Under the pieces are notes generated by a model, which made no database searches, was not told the DNA's origin, and saw only the letters and a program-made list of their open reading frames with translations. From the NCBI RefSeq assembly GCF_004798665.1, contig NZ_CP039292.1:3348001-3412000 (forward strand): a DNA stretch of 64,000 nucleotides. Reading direction: 5' to 3'. This DNA comes from Actinomyces procaprae (GTDB lineage: Bacteria > Actinomycetota > Actinomycetes > Actinomycetales > Actinomycetaceae). Both the position numbers and the translations under genes were made by a program. Below, piece by piece: positions 15,781-25,736 of this stretch (position 1 is the stretch's first letter; every line of letters begins with the position of its first letter).

Positions 15781-16524
15781 TCACGCCGTCGGGCCGCCTC
15801 CAAGCCGCACGCGCACGCCGGTGAGCACTCCGGCGTCGTCGGCCGCCAGCACCAGTGCGCACAGGAAGGCGGCCATGGTGTGTGACCAGTAGGGCACCCG
15901 CATGCCCATACATGCCCTTCCCGCGGATACGTCCGGTGAACCCATCTTCTCGTGGCGCAACTCCCAGCCCGCGGCATCGGCAACCAGGGCCAGCAGGTCA
16001 TCCATGGTGGAGAACGTGCCTCCAAGCCCGGTTACGGCGTGAGCGTCTTCCCGCCCCGCCACGGTGATCGTCACCGGACGCATGGCGGCCGGGCCGTGCA
16101 CCGGCAGCCGCTCCGCAATGCTGGTGACGAGGGAATGATCGTAGACGACCCGCTCCGCGGGGAATCTCAACGCCAGCCCCTGGAACGTGAATGGTCCGAC
16201 GTCCCGGCAGGCGGCGTAGGCGCATTCGCACACCAGGGAGATGGTGGCGGGTGTCAGCTCCCGCGACACCCCGACCTGGAACCAGCCGACGGCACCGTCA
16301 TCGACGAAGTCGTCGGCTGCGCCGGACGGCCTGCCCCAGAAGCCCTCCTCAATAGTCAGACCCGCGCAGTCGGCCGGGGGCAGCAGGTGCAGACCCCGGA
16401 TCGCCGCCTCGCCGACCAGGGCACCGTAGGCGGCGTCATCTGGCTCCGTGGCCGCAGCAGCAACTGCACCCTCGCGGTGTCCGAGCAGGCCGATCTCAAC
16501 CCCGGGCCCAACCGTGTCGTTCAT
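15781..16524 (-). CDS. Hypothetical protein
   Basis: 247 aa from ATG 16,524 (MNDTVGPGVEIGLLGH). A longer open frame extends upstream to 16,926 but runs through the repeat region and lacks a ribosome site. The protein has an Ala-rich N-terminal half and several cysteines (PPADCAGL, VCECAYAAC, FLCAL). No family is recognised. The C-terminus (MGMRVPYWSHTMAAFLCALVLA, then VRVRLGGG) looks like a folded beta/alpha segment. It is convergent with the sugar isomerase, separated by array A. Confidence 0.55.
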   Translation of the reverse strand: MNDTVGPGVEIGLLGHREGAVAAAATEPDDAAYGALVGEAAIRGLHLLPPADCAGLTIEEGFWGRPSGAADDFVDDGAVGWFQVGVSRELTPATISLVCECAYAACRDVGPFTFQGLALRFPAERVVYDHSLVTSIAERLPVHGPAAMRPVTITVAGREDAHAVTGLGGTFSTMDDLLALVADAAGWELRHEKMGSPDVSAGRACMGMRVPYWSHTMAAFLCALVLAADDAGVLTGVRVRLGGGPTA

Positions 16525-16999
16525 GGTTCGCAGTCTATGGATCCACTCATCGCAGCCCGGCGCGCGCCCCACGCGCCCCGGGTTAAGGGGCTCCCCCGGT
16601 TTGAGGGTGCGGGGGTGAGGGAGCTCGGGTGCGATTGTCGTGGGGGCGATGAGGTCGGTGCCGGGCTGATACGGCCGCGTCCAGGCCGACGGGGCCGTCC
16701 TCGGGCCGACCCAATGAGCCTGCCGCCAGCCCTGCGCCTGGAAGCGGGGCCATCTGCTACGCCACTTCATCGTCTGCAACGCCACTTCGGGGTTAACAAC
16801 GCCAGTTAACCGTCTGCTGAAGGCCCCAGAGGTATACAGCAGAACGTTAAGTAGCGTTGTTAACGACCAACCGGCGCAGCAGACACCCCAACGCCCCGAC
16901 CAGCACGCCAGCACGCCGACCAGCACGCCGCCCCTGCAAACCGGACGAGCACGTTAAGGGGGTGGAATTCGTGTCGGTGACCCGCGATACCGTGGACAC
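16525..16999. other. 475-bp gene-free interval
   Basis: Contains array B (16,753-16,864) and presumably the divergent promoters of the 247-aa gene and the HNH gene. Nothing else is recognised; the open frame on the minus strand here is judged a shadow. Confidence 0.5.
16753..16864. repeat. Mirrored 20-bp array B
   Basis: Units start at 16,753, 16,773, 16,793 and 16,813, exactly 20 bp apart: TCTGCTACGCCACTTCATCG, TCTGCAACGCCACTTCGGGG, TTAACAACGCCAGTTAACCG, then TCTGCTG. An inverted copy follows at 16,837-16,864 (CAGCAGAACGTTAAGTAGCG...). The third and fourth units and the inverted copy form imperfect 28-bp arms. It lies upstream of the DUF222/HNH gene. Confidence 0.75.
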
Positions 17000-19567
17000 A
17001 TGTACGAAGGCAACGGTGCGGAGCGGCGATCCGGCAGGGCATCCCCGACGGATCGTGCAGGGCTGCCCGGCACCGGGAGAGGGTCGATGGCGAGCGTTGC
17101 CTGGGATGCCTCATACGGGGAGGCGGCGTCCTGGCCCGGAGCCGAACAGGCCTACACGGCCGGGCCCGGGGTCCTACAGGAGCCCACGGCGCTGATCGCG
17201 CACCTGGCGGAAGTACCCGCAGGCGCGGGCCTGGCGAGCCTGGTTGAGGGCATGTTGGCCGGCATACTGGTCGCCGCCACCCCCAACGGTGACGCGGCTC
17301 GCTCCGCCGCCGGGGAGACCGCAACAAACGCAGGCGCGGAGCCTGCTGCAACCACCGCACACACCGCATGCGCCGCCGACACAGCGAGCGCCGCGGGCGC
17401 TGCCACCGCGGACGCTGTGGGCATCGCCGAGCTGGCGGAAATACTGGGAATTCCGGACACCGAGGCACTGTTCAACACCATCACGAGCCCGGCCGACCGC
17501 GCCCTGGCGCAGACCTCCGCACAGCGGGGCGTGGACTGGGGCGAGGGCACCGGCATCGACCGCCTGGCCGCGCTGGGCGCGCAGGTGCTCAGCGAACTGG
17601 TGGCGGCGTGCCACCGGCTGGTCGCCTGGGCGTCGTGGTGCGAAGGCGCAGCGGCGGCGTGCCTTGCCCGTACACCGGAGATGAACCGCGGCGCAGCTCC
17701 CTGGGGTCCGGACGGGCGGCTCGAATGCCTGGTGACTAAGGAGGAGCGCCGTTTCACCACCGGCGGGGAGATCGCCTGCCGACTCGGCACCACCCGCCAG
17801 AGTGCCTGTCGGATACTGGATCGAGGCGAGGCCCTGCTGCAACCCGAGTTCGCGGCCACCGAGACCCTGCATCGGGCCGGCCTGCTGGACACGGGCAAAA
17901 CCGCCCTGGTGGTGCAGCGCCTGGAGGATGCCGACGCGAGGGTGGCCAGGGCCGTGCAGGAGCAGGTCCTGCCCCGCGCATCCCGCAGGACGACGTCACA
18001 GCTGGCCAAGGACATTGACCGCGCCCTGGCCGCCTTGGACCCCGACGACGCCGACAGTCGCCGCAAGCGCAACCAGGCCCGCAGGCATGTCACGCGGCCC
18101 CGCCAGGCAGGCGAGGGCGTCCACGAAATGCGGCTGCTCCTGCCGAGCCTGGACGCGTTCCTACTGGATGCAACCCTGGACGCCGTCGCCGCCTCCGCCC
18201 GGGCAGCCGGGGATGAGCGTTCCCCGGCGCAGTTGCGGGCCGACGCCGTCGTCGGCATGACGCTTCGCACCCTGCAGTCCAGCCAGTACGCGGCATGTCG
18301 GCCACCCTTCACCACGCCCGAGCCGGCCGCGGCCAGCGGTGGGCCACCCGCACCGGCTACCGCACAGTTGCTGCCCGACGGCGTCCCCTTGGACGGGTTG
18401 CTGGCCGGCTTGAGCAGCCTCGTCGAGCCCGCCCGGCCCTGGTGGACGCCCTCCGGGGTAGATGCGGTCTTCCCGCCGCCGGGCATCACCATCAACGTAG
18501 ACGTCACCGTCCCCTTGGAACAGCTGCTCCCCGACGACGCCGACCCCAACGGGGACGACCCGCCCAACGGGGACGACCCGCCCAGTGGGTATGCGGCCGG
18601 GGACAGCCGACCGACCGCAGGCGATACCGCAGCCCGGCCCACGGGCGCCGGAGGCAGACAATCCGCCGCAGCCGGCGGGCGAAGCGCGCCCGAAGCACCC
18701 ACAGCCGGCGGGCTAAGTGTGCCCGAAGCACCCACAGCCGGCGGGCGAAGCGCGCCCACCGCAGGCCCCGCAGACACACCCTCGCGCAGCGGGAGCAGTG
18801 CGCCCACCGCGGTTGTGGGCGGCCACTGTCCCCTCCCCCACGGCGAGGCGGTCGCCGGCGCGGCGCCCGCAGCCGAGGTCACCATTGGGGTCAGTACGGT
18901 GCCGGTACCCGCCGCCACCGCCCGCGCCCTGGCAGCCGGTGGCGTCTGGCGCAGGCTTGTCACCGACCCGGTCTCCGGGACCGTAGTCGACGTGGGCCGC
19001 ACCCACTACCGGCCCCCGGTCGCCCTGCGTGAACTCGTGCAGGCCAGGGACGGCTCCTGCACGTTCCCGGGATGCACCACCCCCGCCGCCCGTTGCGACA
19101 CGGACCACATTCAACCCTGGGCCGAAGGCGGGGCCACCAGCCTGAGCAACCTCACCAGCCTGTGCCAGGCACACCACCGGCTCAAGCACACGCCCGGATG
19201 GAGCCTCAGCCGCACCGACTCCGGTGACATGACCTGGCACACTCCCAGCGGTGCTCGCTACCAGCGCAGCCCGGACGGGAGCATCACCCTGCTGGCCCAC
19301 AAGATCGGTCCCCGCCAACTGCTTGTCCCCGCCCAGAAGGTCCCCGCGCACCTCACCGACGCCGTTGACGACACCATCCTGGATCGTCTCCAGCACGGCC
19401 TCGACCTCTCTGCTCAGGACGCGAACCGTCGCGGCGCTCCCCCACAGGTCACCAGCCGCGGCCCCCGCCCCGGCCGACCCGTCGGCGCCTTCGAGTCCAC
19501 GCCCTACCCGCAGGCCCTGCACGACCTCGGCCTGGCCCCGCTGCTAGACGAGATTCCGCCCTTCTGA
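17000..19567 (+). CDS. DUF222 / HNH endonuclease domain protein (13E12-repeat family)
   Basis: Up to 855 aa. The DUF222 region is about residues 150-450 and has many Ala/Leu helices (LDRGEALLQPEF, ARVARAVQEQVL). A C-terminal HNH nuclease is at about 680-735: CTFPGCTTPAARCDTDHIQPW, then NLTSLCQAHHRLKH, with Cys pairs and His-Asn-His residues intact. Between them lies a low-complexity Pro/Gly/Ala insert (about 515-600) with internal repeats NGDDPP and a PTAGGRSAPEA-like unit. ATG 17,087 (GAGAGGG upstream) is an alternative start. The family is multicopy and mobile-like in actinobacteria; its substrate is unknown. Confidence 0.88.
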   Translation: MYEGNGAERRSGRASPTDRAGLPGTGRGSMASVAWDASYGEAASWPGAEQAYTAGPGVLQEPTALIAHLAEVPAGAGLASLVEGMLAGILVAATPNGDAARSAAGETATNAGAEPAATTAHTACAADTASAAGAATADAVGIAELAEILGIPDTEALFNTITSPADRALAQTSAQRGVDWGEGTGIDRLAALGAQVLSELVAACHRLVAWASWCEGAAAACLARTPEMNRGAAPWGPDGRLECLVTKEERRFTTGGEIACRLGTTRQSACRILDRGEALLQPEFAATETLHRAGLLDTGKTALVVQRLEDADARVARAVQEQVLPRASRRTTSQLAKDIDRALAALDPDDADSRRKRNQARRHVTRPRQAGEGVHEMRLLLPSLDAFLLDATLDAVAASARAAGDERSPAQLRADAVVGMTLRTLQSSQYAACRPPFTTPEPAAASGGPPAPATAQLLPDGVPLDGLLAGLSSLVEPARPWWTPSGVDAVFPPPGITINVDVTVPLEQLLPDDADPNGDDPPNGDDPPSGYAAGDSRPTAGDTAARPTGAGGRQSAAAGGRSAPEAPTAGGLSVPEAPTAGGRSAPTAGPADTPSRSGSSAPTAVVGGHCPLPHGEAVAGAAPAAEVTIGVSTVPVPAATARALAAGGVWRRLVTDPVSGTVVDVGRTHYRPPVALRELVQARDGSCTFPGCTTPAARCDTDHIQPWAEGGATSLSNLTSLCQAHHRLKHTPGWSLSRTDSGDMTWHTPSGARYQRSPDGSITLLAHKIGPRQLLVPAQKVPAHLTDAVDDTILDRLQHGLDLSAQDANRRGAPPQVTSRGPRPGRPVGAFESTPYPQALHDLGLAPLLDEIPPF

Positions 19568-19592
19568 CATTCCGCCCTGCTGACCGGTCGAC

Positions 19593-20834
19593 TCAGGCCC
19601 CGAGCTCCTCGGCCACCAGCGCCATCTCCTCATCCGCCCGACGCCGCAGCTCCCGGTGCCGGGTCACGGAGGCCAGCGACACTTGAGTCACAGCCTCCGC
19701 CACCATCAACGCGCCAAAGACGATCATGCCGCGGCGCAGGTACCCGGTCCGCTCGCGCCGACGCACCGCATAGCCGATCAGCGCACTGCCGACCCCCGCC
19801 TCCAGGCCGAAACCGGCCCGCACGATCCAGGGCTTGTCGGTGACGAAGCGGACATACGACTGCCACGACGCCGATCCCGGCACCGAGGGGTCCTGCAGCA
19901 TCAGCCCGACCGAACGCCCCACGGCATTCGACAGTCCACGCGGCTCATGCACCACCGCCCCGGGCGCCTCAGCAGGCGCCAGCCGCCCAGTGAGCACCAT
20001 CGCCACCCAGTCCGGAAGGCCGAGCGCATCCACCAGGGCCACCAGTCCGTCCAACCCGGGCGTGGAGAAGGCCTCCGCCACCGCCTCAGCGTCAGCACCC
20101 GGCACCGTGTCTGCCACACGGGAGACATCCGTGGAGTCCGTCAGCAGCTCCTCCACGAGCTTGCGCAACGCCGGCCCGGGCTCCGCCACGCCGCCCCACA
20201 CGTACCTTGAGGTCATGCCCCAGGAGAAGACGGCGTCGTCCTCACTCTCCCCAGTGGTGACCGCGCGCACGGCGATGTCACGCGTATCCACGCTCAGCAC
20301 CAGGGCGGGCAGGGACTCCTCATCCCAGCCGAAGGTGCCCAGCTCGTTGCCCTCACCGGCATACATGACGATGCGCCGGTCCAGCGCGGGCAGGGAAATG
20401 ACGGCGAGCGGGCGCTCCAGCAGCGTCGCCTGCAACGGCACCATGTATGCGCTCAACGGCGAGACGACCACGGTGCGGGACGCATCCGGGGACTGCGCCG
20501 CCACATCCGGCAGCGCGACGTCGTCGGGCAGGGCATTGAAGGAGGCGGGGCCGATGGTGACATCCCCGGAGAACTCGCGCGCGAGGGACTCCACCAGCTC
20601 ACTGATACGAATTCCGCCCATCACACCGCCGCGCGACGGCGGCGTCACGGCCACGCGCCCATCAGCGTCGGCCAGCAGGGTCAAGGACAGCAGGTGGGGG
20701 GTCTCCGGGTACCACTCGAGGCGGGCGACGACGCGATCCTCCTCCAACCGCGCGGCGACCGCGTCCGGCTGGGTTCCGGGCACCACGAGCACGCCCTCGG
20801 TGCGGTTCCAGCGCTGTGCGGGGTCCTGAGCCAT
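19593..20834 (-). CDS. Actinobacterial hypothetical protein
   Basis: 413 aa, beginning MAQDPAQRWNRTEG. The N-terminal half is beta-rich (HLLSLTLLADADGRVAVTPP; RTVVVSPLSAYMVPLQ; RRIVMYAGEGNELGTFGWDEE). The C-terminal half contains one or two possible hydrophobic segments (GSALIGYAV, GMIVFGALMVAEAVTQV) and a charged tail. No known domain recognised. Transcribed after a terminator hairpin that separates it from rlmB, so it probably has its own promoter in 20,835-20,920. Confidence 0.6.
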   Translation of the reverse strand: MAQDPAQRWNRTEGVLVVPGTQPDAVAARLEEDRVVARLEWYPETPHLLSLTLLADADGRVAVTPPSRGGVMGGIRISELVESLAREFSGDVTIGPASFNALPDDVALPDVAAQSPDASRTVVVSPLSAYMVPLQATLLERPLAVISLPALDRRIVMYAGEGNELGTFGWDEESLPALVLSVDTRDIAVRAVTTGESEDDAVFSWGMTSRYVWGGVAEPGPALRKLVEELLTDSTDVSRVADTVPGADAEAVAEAFSTPGLDGLVALVDALGLPDWVAMVLTGRLAPAEAPGAVVHEPRGLSNAVGRSVGLMLQDPSVPGSASWQSYVRFVTDKPWIVRAGFGLEAGVGSALIGYAVRRRERTGYLRRGMIVFGALMVAEAVTQVSLASVTRHRELRRRADEEMALVAEELGA

Positions 20835-20921
20835 GAAGGCCTCCTAGTCGAATGGTGACGACCGTCGTCCGCCGGCCCGTCCGCACGACGGGCGGGGACA
20901 CGACCATTGTGTCAGCATAGA

Positions 20922-20945
20922 GCCTCCCGGTCAGCCCCGGGAGGC
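20922..20945 (-). terminator. Terminator hairpin downstream of rlmB
   Basis: GCCTCCCGG / CCGGGAGGC with a 6-base loop, just past the rlmB stop in the direction of transcription. Confidence 0.6.
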
Positions 20946-20983
20946 CCCGATAGTCACCGGCAGTCCGGCTGAGCCGCGACGAG

Positions 20984-21979
20984 CTACGCGCCCGCAGCCG
21001 CTCGACGACGCAGCCGATCAACCTCATACAGGGCGATACCGGTGGCCACGGCGGCGTTGAGGGACTCCACCGTTCCGGCGATCGGAATGGAGACCAGCAG
21101 GTCGCAGGTCTCCCGGACAAGCCGCGACAACCCGCTGCCCTCGGCACCCGTGACCACCACCAGCGGGGCATCCGCCAGGTTCAGCTCCTCCACCGCCGTG
21201 GTGGCCCGCCCGTCCAGGCCGACGACGAAGCACCCCTCCCGCTTCAGGGCCTGCAGGCTGCGCACCAGGTTGGTCTCCCGGGCCACCGGCACCCGCGCGG
21301 CGGCGCCGGCGGACACCTTCCAGGCGGCGGCGTTGACACCCGCGGAGCGGCGCTCGGGCACGATCACGCCGTCGGCGCCGAAGGCCCCGGCCGAGCGCAG
21401 CACAGCACCGAGATTATGCGGGTCGGTCACCTGGTCCAGCGCCACCAGCAGCGGGGTGTGCCCGGCCTCGCGGGCGCGATCCAGCAGGTCGCGGGCGAGC
21501 ACGTACTCGTAGGCGGGCACCTCAATGGCCACCCCCTGGTGGGCGGCGCCGTCGGTGAGCGCCTCCAGGTCCAGCCTGGTGGCCTCCACCACCGGCGCAC
21601 CGACCAGTGCCGCCCGGCGTACGACGGCGTTCAGGCGGTCATCGTCCTGCGCCGAGGAGGCCATGAACACGCGCGTGATGGGCACCCGCGCGCGGGCCGC
21701 CTCCGCCACCGCGTTGCGGCCGCAGATGATCTCGTGGTCCCCGGGGACGCCGAAGCGCCGCTTGGCGTCCTCCAGGCGCCCGGCGTGGGTCGGCTGGGCG
21801 GCACGCGACTCGGCAAGTGCCTTGGCGCGCGCCTTCGGATGACCGACGCGGTCTTCGGCCTTGGGCGTGGGGCCCTTCCCCTCCAGGCCGCGGCGGCGCA
21901 CACCACCGGAGCCCTTGAGTGGGGCCTTCTTCTTGCCGGACCTGCGCATGGCGCCGTGCCGCTGGTCGTTTCCTGCCAT
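20984..21979 (-). CDS. rlmB: 23S rRNA (guanosine-2'-O-)-methyltransferase RlmB
   Basis: 331 aa. SpoU/TrmH family. A basic N-terminal extension (about 1-80, KKK/RRR-rich) precedes the substrate-binding domain (EIICGRNAVAEAARARVPI...). The SPOUT domain then carries LVALDQVTDPHNLGAVLRSA (motif 1), VVTGAEGSGLSRLV (motif 2) and IPIAGTVESLNAAVATGIAL (motif 3). RlmB methylates G2251 in 23S rRNA at the ribosomal peptidyl-transferase loop. It follows cysS by 91 bp in the ispF-cysS-rlmB order common in actinobacteria. Confidence 0.93.
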   Translation of the reverse strand: MAGNDQRHGAMRRSGKKKAPLKGSGGVRRRGLEGKGPTPKAEDRVGHPKARAKALAESRAAQPTHAGRLEDAKRRFGVPGDHEIICGRNAVAEAARARVPITRVFMASSAQDDDRLNAVVRRAALVGAPVVEATRLDLEALTDGAAHQGVAIEVPAYEYVLARDLLDRAREAGHTPLLVALDQVTDPHNLGAVLRSAGAFGADGVIVPERRSAGVNAAAWKVSAGAAARVPVARETNLVRSLQALKREGCFVVGLDGRATTAVEELNLADAPLVVVTGAEGSGLSRLVRETCDLLVSIPIAGTVESLNAAVATGIALYEVDRLRRRAAAGA

Positions 21980-22050
21980 CGTGGACTTCCTATTCTGCTG
22001 CGGCCAGTGGCCGGGGTTACGGAAAGTGGGTTTGCTAGGCGTCGGGCGCC

Positions 22051-22076
22051 GCCTGAGCCGGAAACCCGGCTCAGGC
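22051..22076 (-). terminator. Hairpin overlapping the cysS stop
   Basis: GCCTGAGCCGG / CCGGCTCAGGC with an AAAC loop (+ strand). The right arm overlaps the last codons of cysS. It could reduce read-through into rlmB. Confidence 0.55.
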
Positions 22077-23594
22077 CAGGTGCCAGCGAGCCCCGGCGGC
22101 GCTGTCCTCGACGACGACGCCCGCCGCCGTCAGCTCCGCGCGCAGCGCATCGGCCCTGGCCCAGTCCTTCGCGGCGCGGGCCTGGGCGCGCTGCTCCAGC
22201 AGTCCGGCCACGAGCCGGTCCAGGGCGCGCACGGCGGCGTCGTCCGTGCCACCGCCCGCACCGAGCACCCGACCCCGCCAGGACTCGGCGAGCGGATCGA
22301 GGCCGAGCACATCCAGCTGAGCGCGCAGGTCCAGGGCCGCATCCGCGACGGTGGTGGCGTCGGAGGTGGACTCGGCCAGGGCGGTGTTGAGCCGCTTGAG
22401 GGTGGCGTGGACTACCGCCATGGCGCCGGCGAGGTTGAGGTCCTCATCCATGGCCGCGACGTACTGCTCGGGCAGGGCCCGCGCACGCACCGCCGCGGCG
22501 GGGGCGTCGACCGGGCCGGGGCCGCCGTCGCCGGGGGCGGTGACCTCCCGGGCGCGCATGACCGCCCCGGACAAGCGCTCCCACAGACCGGCGGCGTCGG
22601 CGAGGGTCTCCTCGGAGAACTCCACGGTGGAGCGGTGGTGGACGGTGCCCAGCGCCAGGCGCAGCACCGCCGGGTCGTAGCGGTTGAGCAGCTCGGACAC
22701 CACCAGGGAGTTGCCCAGCGACTTGCTCATCTTCTCGCCCTTGATGGTCACCCAGGCGTTGTGCACCCAGTGGCGGGCGAAGCCCCAGCCGGCACCGTGG
22801 GAATGGGCCTGCTCGTTCTCGTGGTGCGGGAAGCGCAGGTCAATGCCGCCGCCGTGAATGTCGAAGCACTCCCCCAGGTAGCGTCGGCTCATGGCCGAGC
22901 ACTCCAGGTGCCAGCCGGGCCGGCCCCTGCCCCAGGGGGCGTCCCAGGCGGCGTCGGCCGGCTCGGTGGGCTTGGCGGCCTTCCACAGGGCGAAGTCGCG
23001 CGGGTCGCGCTTGTCGGCCTCCACGTCGGCGTCCAGCTGGGAGTCGTCCTCAGTGGTGGCCAGGTCGTCGACGCTCTGGTTGGTCAGCGAGCCGTAGTCC
23101 GGTAGGGAACGCACTTCGAAGTAGACGTTGCCGGTCTCGCCGGTGTAGGCGTGCCCGGCGTCGAGCAGTCGCTGGACCAGGTCGATCATCTCGGGGATGT
23201 GGCCGGTGGCGCGCGGCTCATAGGTGGGCGGCTGCACGCCGAGGGCCTGGTAGGCGGCGTCGAACTCCCGCTCATGCCGCTGCGCCCAGGCCCACCAGGG
23301 CACCGGCGGGGTGGCGGCAGCCGACTTGGTCAGGATCTTGTCGTCGATATCGGTGACATTGCGGATCAGGACCACGTTCTGCCCGCAGCGTGTCAGCCAC
23401 CGGCGCAGCACGTCGAAGGCGATGGCGCTGCGCATGTGCCCGATGTGCGGTGAGCCCTGCACCGTGGCCCCACACAGGTAGATCGTCACCGTGCCGGGCG
23501 TAACGGTGGGCGCCAGGGGCACGACTGCGCGGGCAGCCGTGTCGTACAGGCGCAGGTTCAGCGCAGGGCGCGCGTCATTCACGGAGGTGCTCAC
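22071..23594 (-). CDS. cysS: Cysteinyl-tRNA synthetase
   Basis: 507 aa, class Ia. Zinc/active-site [17 protein letters not shown] includes the HIGH-type motif; KMSKSLGN is the KMSKS loop; WHLECSAM and [17 protein letters not shown] are the further conserved zinc and substrate segments. It charges tRNA-Cys. The start [14 protein letters not shown] is 30 bp after the ispF stop, so the two are likely co-transcribed. Confidence 0.97.
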   Translation of the reverse strand: MSTSVNDARPALNLRLYDTAARAVVPLAPTVTPGTVTIYLCGATVQGSPHIGHMRSAIAFDVLRRWLTRCGQNVVLIRNVTDIDDKILTKSAAATPPVPWWAWAQRHEREFDAAYQALGVQPPTYEPRATGHIPEMIDLVQRLLDAGHAYTGETGNVYFEVRSLPDYGSLTNQSVDDLATTEDDSQLDADVEADKRDPRDFALWKAAKPTEPADAAWDAPWGRGRPGWHLECSAMSRRYLGECFDIHGGGIDLRFPHHENEQAHSHGAGWGFARHWVHNAWVTIKGEKMSKSLGNSLVVSELLNRYDPAVLRLALGTVHHRSTVEFSEETLADAAGLWERLSGAVMRAREVTAPGDGGPGPVDAPAAAVRARALPEQYVAAMDEDLNLAGAMAVVHATLKRLNTALAESTSDATTVADAALDLRAQLDVLGLDPLAESWRGRVLGAGGGTDDAAVRALDRLVAGLLEQRAQARAAKDWARADALRAELTAAGVVVEDSAAGARWHLA

Positions 23595-23625
23595 CCCCGC
23601 AGCCTAACGGGTGCGGCAAACCTCG

Positions 23626-24228
23626 CTACGCCTGCGGCACCGGCCAGACCAGGGCGGTGGCGACTGCCGCCAGACCCACCTCACGCCCCAGGAAGCCCAG
23701 CTGGTCCGTCGTCGTCGCGGAGAATGCGACGGCGGCGCCGGCGGCCGCGCTCAGGGCGGCGGTCGCCTCCTCCATGCGGTCCGCCACGCGCGGGCGAGCA
23801 CCGATCAGCTGAACGGCGATGTTCCCGATCTCAAAGCCGGCCTCGCGCACACGCTTGGCCGTCTCCGTCAGCAGCGCCGCGCCGGAAGCGTCCTTCCACT
23901 CCGGCTCGTCGGTGCCGAAGTTGGCGCCCAGGTCCCCCAGCCCGGCGGCGGACAGCAGGGCGTCGCAGCAGGCGTGCGCGACGACGTCGCCGTCGGAGTG
24001 CCCCTCCAGGCCGACCTCATCGGGCCAGTTCAGGCAGGCCAGGTTCAGCGGAGTGTCGGAGTCGGCGGCGGCGAAGGCGTGTACATCGGTGCCGATGCCG
24101 GTGCGGGGCGTCCACTGGGCGATCTGCGCGCGATAGGCGGCGACGTCGGCCTCGGTGAACGTGGCGGTGCCGGCCGAGTGGCGGGCGGTGCGCTGCGTGG
24201 TGGCGTCGGTCTCGGGTTCATCACTCAT
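23626..24228 (-). CDS. ispF: 2-C-methyl-D-erythritol 2,4-cyclodiphosphate synthase
   Basis: 200 aa, with an N-terminal extension of about 40 residues before the ~160-aa enzyme. [10 protein letters not shown] carries the metal-binding Asp and His; [17 protein letters not shown] is the signature; [11 protein letters not shown] is the conserved C-terminal segment. It catalyses the fifth step of the MEP isoprenoid pathway. ATG 24,228 is taken as start; a longer frame to 24,303 overlaps the opposite gene's leader. No ispD is adjacent. Confidence 0.95.
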   Translation of the reverse strand: MSDEPETDATTQRTARHSAGTATFTEADVAAYRAQIAQWTPRTGIGTDVHAFAAADSDTPLNLACLNWPDEVGLEGHSDGDVVAHACCDALLSAAGLGDLGANFGTDEPEWKDASGAALLTETAKRVREAGFEIGNIAVQLIGARPRVADRMEEATAALSAAAGAAVAFSATTTDQLGFLGREVGLAAVATALVWPVPQA

Positions 24229-24343
24229 GCGGGACAGTCTGCCGTATATCTCCTCGTTACTCCTACAACCTACCGTTCCCCCGCGCGTCGGCGGCGGACG
24301 CAACCGCCTTGACGACGCGGCCCGGAGCCGGACAATTCGGCCT

Positions 24344-25627
24344 GTGGCTCACGCACGTACGCACAGCAGCGCGCCGACCGCACAAGCGCCGTCGGCGGCC
24401 TCACTGTGCGCGCTGCACGAGGACGCCACCTGCCGTTCCTGCCCACACTTGTCGACCCCGCTGCCCGCCCAACTGGCGCACAAGCAGGCCCGAATCGCCG
24501 CACTGCTGGCCGACGGCGCCAACCCCGTGCCGGCCGACGCCTGGCAGGAGCCGGCCGCGAGCGCCCCGGCGCGCTTCCGCAACAAGGCGAAGATGGTGGT
24601 CTCCGGCACGGCCGCCGCCCCGGTACTGGGCGTGCTGGGGAGCGGCGGCCGCGGCGTCGACCTGCGCGAATGCCCCCTGCACATGCCGCAGATCGAGGCC
24701 GCACTGCCCGTGCTCGCGCGCACCATAACCGCGCTCGGCCTGACGCCCTACGACGTGCCGGCGCGCCGGGGAGAGCTGAAGCACCTGCTGGTGACGGCCT
24801 CCCCGGACGGAGACCTGATGGTGCGCTTCGTGCTGCGCAGCCGTCGGCACGTGGAGGACCTGCGCACCGCCCTGCCCGGGCTGCAACATGACCTGCCGAC
24901 GCTGGCTGTGCTCAGCGCCAACATTCAACCGGTGCACCAGGCGATCATCGAGGGGCCGGAGGAGGTCGTGCTCACCGACACCGACCGCCTACTCATGCGG
25001 CTGCGGCTGCCGGCACCGGCCGACGGCGGGGCGCGCGCCCCCGTGGCGGGTGCGGCGCGGGCGGGCGCACGCGAGCTGCCGCTGTACCTGCCCACGCGCT
25101 CCTTCTTCCAGACCAATACCGCCATTGCCGAGCAGCTGTACGCGACCGCCCGCGCCTGGGCCGACGCCGACACCGGGACGGCCGGGCGCCCGCAGCGGGT
25201 GTGGGACCTGTTCTGCGGCGTCGGCGGCTTCGCCCTGGCACTGGCCGGACCGGGGCGAGCCGTGCGGGGCGTGGAGGTGTCGGCGGCGGCTATAGACGGC
25301 GCCCGGGCCGCGGCCCGCCTGATGAAGCTGCCGGCGGAGTCGGCGCGCTTCGAGGCCGGCGACGCCTCCGTGCTGGATCCGGGCGCCGGGCCCGCACCGG
25401 ATCTGCTCGTGGTCAACCCGCCGCGGCGCGGTATCGGGGCGGAGCTGGCCGGCCGCATCGAGGCCTCGGGGGCGGAGCGGGTGCTGTACTCCTCCTGCAA
25501 CCCGGGGAGCCTGGTGGCGGACCTGGCGCGGATGCCGTCCCTGCGGGTGCGCCGGGCCCGCCTGTTCGACATGTTCCCCCACACCGACCACGCCGAGGTC
25601 CTCGTCTCCCTCCGCCGAGATCGGTAG
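24344..25627 (+). CDS. rlmC: RlmC/RumA-like 23S rRNA (uracil-C5) methyltransferase
   Basis: About 427 aa. The N-terminal cysteines [15 protein letters not shown] fit the [4Fe-4S] cluster of the RlmC/RlmD group. The C-terminal Rossmann domain has [11 protein letters not shown] (SAM), [11 protein letters not shown] and the catalytic YSSCNPGSL. No TRAM domain precedes it, which favours RlmC (U747) over RlmD. GTG 24,344 is the likely start in an open frame that begins at 24,155; the ribosome site is weak. Its last codons (CGA GAT CGG TAG) lie inside the first unit of the 23-bp repeat, so the repeat supplies the stop codon. Confidence 0.82.
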   Translation: MAHARTHSSAPTAQAPSAASLCALHEDATCRSCPHLSTPLPAQLAHKQARIAALLADGANPVPADAWQEPAASAPARFRNKAKMVVSGTAAAPVLGVLGSGGRGVDLRECPLHMPQIEAALPVLARTITALGLTPYDVPARRGELKHLLVTASPDGDLMVRFVLRSRRHVEDLRTALPGLQHDLPTLAVLSANIQPVHQAIIEGPEEVVLTDTDRLLMRLRLPAPADGGARAPVAGAARAGARELPLYLPTRSFFQTNTAIAEQLYATARAWADADTGTAGRPQRVWDLFCGVGGFALALAGPGRAVRGVEVSAAAIDGARAAARLMKLPAESARFEAGDASVLDPGAGPAPDLLVVNPPRRGIGAELAGRIEASGAERVLYSSCNPGSLVADLARMPSLRVRRARLFDMFPHTDHAEVLVSLRRDR

Positions 25628-25679
25628 AAGTTACGTACCGAGATCGGTAGAAGTTACGTACCGAGGTCGGTAGATATGG
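25615..25679. repeat. Triple 23-bp repeat, copy C
   Basis: Units CCGAGATCGGTAGAAGTTACG(TA) at 25,615 and 25,638, then a shortened third unit CCGAGGTCGGTAGATATGG at 25,661. The same three-unit layout, ending the same way, occurs at 55,835. The ACCGAGATCGGT core is itself palindromic. The first unit overlaps the 3' end of rlmC. Confidence 0.9.
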
Positions 25680-25736
25680 CGCGCCCGGACATATCTACCC
25701 CTGGCATAGTGCCGCCCTGCCACATACCCTCGTGGC

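Noticed and set aside
15781..16926. Longer 381-aa version of the 247-aa hypothetical protein
   Set aside because: The extra N-terminal part crosses array B and low-complexity sequence and lacks a ribosome site; ATG 16,524 is a better start.
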